A DNA stretch of 23,768 bases from CAZTYI01 sp964466185 (GTDB lineage: Bacteria > Chlamydiota > Chlamydiia > Chlamydiales > SM23-39): the NCBI GenBank assembly GCA_964466185.1, contig CAYXMS010000023.1:1-23768 (forward strand). The letters run 5' to 3'. The translations under genes were made by a program, and so were the position numbers. The notes under the pieces are model-generated. The model saw nothing but the letters and a program-made list of their open reading frames with translations, ran no database searches and was not told the origin of the DNA. Of the stretch, positions 22,489-23,768 are shown in pieces. The stretch's first letter is position 1. Each line of letters begins with the position of its first letter.

Positions 22489-23541
22489 ATGAAAAATATG
22501 CGTTGTAAATCTGCTATTTTAGTTGCTCATAATGAACCTTTAGTTATAGATGAATTAGAAATACCTAAATTAAAACCAGGACAAGTTTTAGTTAAAATTT
22601 CCTATAGTGGAGTTTGTCATACCCAGCTTTTAGAATGGAAAGGTAAAAGAGGTAAAGATCCTTATCTTCCGCATTGTTTAGGACATGAAGGAAGTGGCAT
22701 AGTGGTAGAAGTGGGTCCAGGAGTCAAAAAAATCAAACCAAAAGATTTTGTTATCCTTTCTTGGATTAAAGGCCAAGGCCAAGATGTTTGTGGGTCTGTT
22801 TATAAATGGGGAGGAAAATTAGTAAATGCAGGGGCTATTACAACCTTTTCAGAATATGCCGTTATCAGTGAAAATAGAATTACTCCGATTTCTTTTAAAG
22901 TTTCTTTAAAAGAAGCAGCACTGGTTGGTTGTGCTTTAGCAACTGGATTAGGCAGTGTTTTTCATATGGCAAGCCCTAAAGCAGGACAAAGTTTAGCGGT
23001 TTTGGGCTGTGGCGGCATTGGGCTTTTAGCTTTGCAGGGAGCTGTTATTTCTGGATGCTTTCCTATTATAGCTATTGATATATCTTCTTTTAAATTAGAA
23101 ATTGCCAAAAAAATGGGGGCAACACATGTAATTGATGCTTCTCGAAGTGATCCTGTATTAGAGATTAAAAAGATTTGTGAATTAGATTTTGCTATAGAAG
23201 CAACCGGAAATGCTTTGGTGATGAATCAAGCTTTAGAAAGTGTTCGCCCTAGAGGTGGAACTGCTGTTATTGTCGGCAATGTGCAACATGGAAAAACATG
23301 GAATGTAGATCCTAAACAACTGAACCTTGGGAAAAAAATATTAGGAACTTGGGGCGGGGAAAGCTTCCCTGATAAACATTATGCTGAATATTGTCAGTTA
23401 ATTGACCAAAAAAAACTGCAGTTAGATCTTTTGACTAAACATATATATTCTTTAGAAGAGATTAATCAAGCGCTTAAAGATTTAGATAAAGGTAAAGTTA
23501 CAAGAGCTATTGTGAAAATGAATTCAAATTTAGAAGAGTAA
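22489..23541 (+). CDS. zinc-dependent medium-chain alcohol dehydrogenase lacking the structural zinc lobe
   Basis: The 350-residue protein is a medium-chain dehydrogenase. Catalytic zinc ligands are present: C43 (SGVCHTQ), H66-E67 (LGHEGSG) and C148 (VGCALATG). The nucleotide fold has VLGCGGIGLLALQGA (G173-x-G175-x-x-G178 type), and the strand ends in AIDIS, which suits NAD. The stretch that normally carries the four structural-zinc cysteines holds a single Cys (QDVCGSVYKWGGKLVNAGAITTF). The family is therefore related to formaldehyde/glutathione-type dehydrogenases but modified. An alternative start is the ATG at 22498. It is the last plus-strand gene of the island and probably oxidises or reduces a hydroxyl/keto group of the pathway product. 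Confidence 0.87.
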   Translation: MKNMRCKSAILVAHNEPLVIDELEIPKLKPGQVLVKISYSGVCHTQLLEWKGKRGKDPYLPHCLGHEGSGIVVEVGPGVKKIKPKDFVILSWIKGQGQDVCGSVYKWGGKLVNAGAITTFSEYAVISENRITPISFKVSLKEAALVGCALATGLGSVFHMASPKAGQSLAVLGCGGIGLLALQGAVISGCFPIIAIDISSFKLEIAKKMGATHVIDASRSDPVLEIKKICELDFAIEATGNALVMNQALESVRPRGGTAVIVGNVQHGKTWNVDPKQLNLGKKILGTWGGESFPDKHYAEYCQLIDQKKLQLDLLTKHIYSLEEINQALKDLDKGKVTRAIVKMNSNLEE

Positions 23542-23553
23542 TTTTTTAAAAAT

Positions 23554-23587
23554 AGCTTTTTTTTTAATTTTTTTTTTCAAAAAAGCT
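23554..23587. terminator. possible bidirectional terminator between convergent genes
   Basis: AGCTTTTTT (23554-23562) pairs with AAAAAAGCT (23579-23587). On the minus strand a T-rich stretch follows the stem. It lies between the stop of the alcohol dehydrogenase gene and the stop of the next minus-strand gene. The loop is long and the stem AT-rich, so strength is uncertain. Confidence 0.4.
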
Positions 23588-23644
23588 TGGGTATCATGAA
23601 AAAGAATAGTTAAAATATTTTGTTTTTTATTTTAAAAAAACAAA

Positions 23645-23768
23645 TTAATTATGAACTAAAGGCATTTTTTCCAAATATTCGCAAAGTTGTTGTTCTGCCG
23701 GCAAATCTACTCCTAAACATTCCCAATCTTTTCTTATTGACTTCTGAGATAAAAGTTCAGCTATATAA
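23645..23768 (-). CDS. 3' end of an unrecognised minus-strand gene (truncated by the window edge)
   Basis: Reading leftward from base 23767, an open frame of about 40 codons ends in TAA at 23645-23647. The visible C-terminus contains SIRKDWECLGVDLPAEQQ and ends in LEKMPLVHN. Codon use and the absence of stops support coding, and the gene converges on the alcohol dehydrogenase gene. The family cannot be named from this fragment. Confidence 0.55.
   Translation of the reverse strand, partial: YIAELLSQKSIRKDWECLGVDLPAEQQLCEYLEKMPLVHN

Noticed and set aside
1..23768. CRISPR array, tRNA, rRNA, prophage or complete insertion sequence
   Set aside because: No regularly spaced direct repeats, cloverleaf-like segments, phage genes or transposase frames were seen on reading both strands; a covariance-model scan was not possible here.

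Overview
The window is an AT-rich bacterial chromosome segment with short intergenic gaps. No transposase, phage gene, tRNA, rRNA or CRISPR array was found. The left 9.4 kb holds conserved housekeeping and envelope genes. From memory of Chlamydia gene order (not searched), three neighbourhoods point to the phylum Chlamydiota, probably an environmental, Parachlamydia- or Simkania-like lineage: phosphatidylserine decarboxylase next to mnmE, overlapping ruvC-ruvA, and a eukaryote-type UDP-sugar pyrophosphorylase just before gpsA. The two heptosyltransferase-family genes imply a longer LPS core than in Chlamydia itself. The phylum is an inference of moderate confidence.

Layout, left (1-9423): a 5'-truncated GNAT acetyltransferase; psd (+) convergent with mnmE (-); an unrecognised protein (+) followed by two hairpins; the ruvC-ruvA pair (-); a heptosyltransferase II gene overlapping a second GT9-type gene (+); a UDP-sugar pyrophosphorylase-like gene (+); and gpsA (+), followed by a strong intrinsic terminator.

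Layout, right (9681-23541): a dense surface-polysaccharide type island, more AT-rich than the left part in sampled lines. It starts with a Wzx-like flippase (+). A tightly packed minus-strand operon follows, in transcription order: split transketolase N-half, split transketolase C-half, HAD phosphatase, APH-like kinase, PanB homologue with a C-terminal extension, acetolactate-synthase-like ThDP enzyme. A 79-base divergent promoter region separates this from a plus-strand operon: SAM methyltransferase, RmlD-like epimerase/reductase, WbuC-type cupin, FabG-like SDR with an altered catalytic tyrosine, zinc-finger C-methyltransferase, GT2 glycosyltransferase and a zinc alcohol dehydrogenase without the structural-zinc lobe. 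The last 124 bases hold the 3' end of a further minus-strand gene.

Interpretation (inference): the island looks like a pathway for making and attaching an unusual branched-carbon residue. It combines two kinds of ThDP carboligase (ketol transfer and 2-oxo acid condensation), a hydroxymethyl transferase, a C-methyltransferase, several reductases, a kinase/phosphatase pair, a glycosyltransferase and a flippase. The acetolactate-synthase and PanB homologues lack partner genes for amino-acid or pantothenate synthesis here, so a role in surface-glycan decoration is more likely than primary metabolism. I do not recognise this combination as a characterised pathway.
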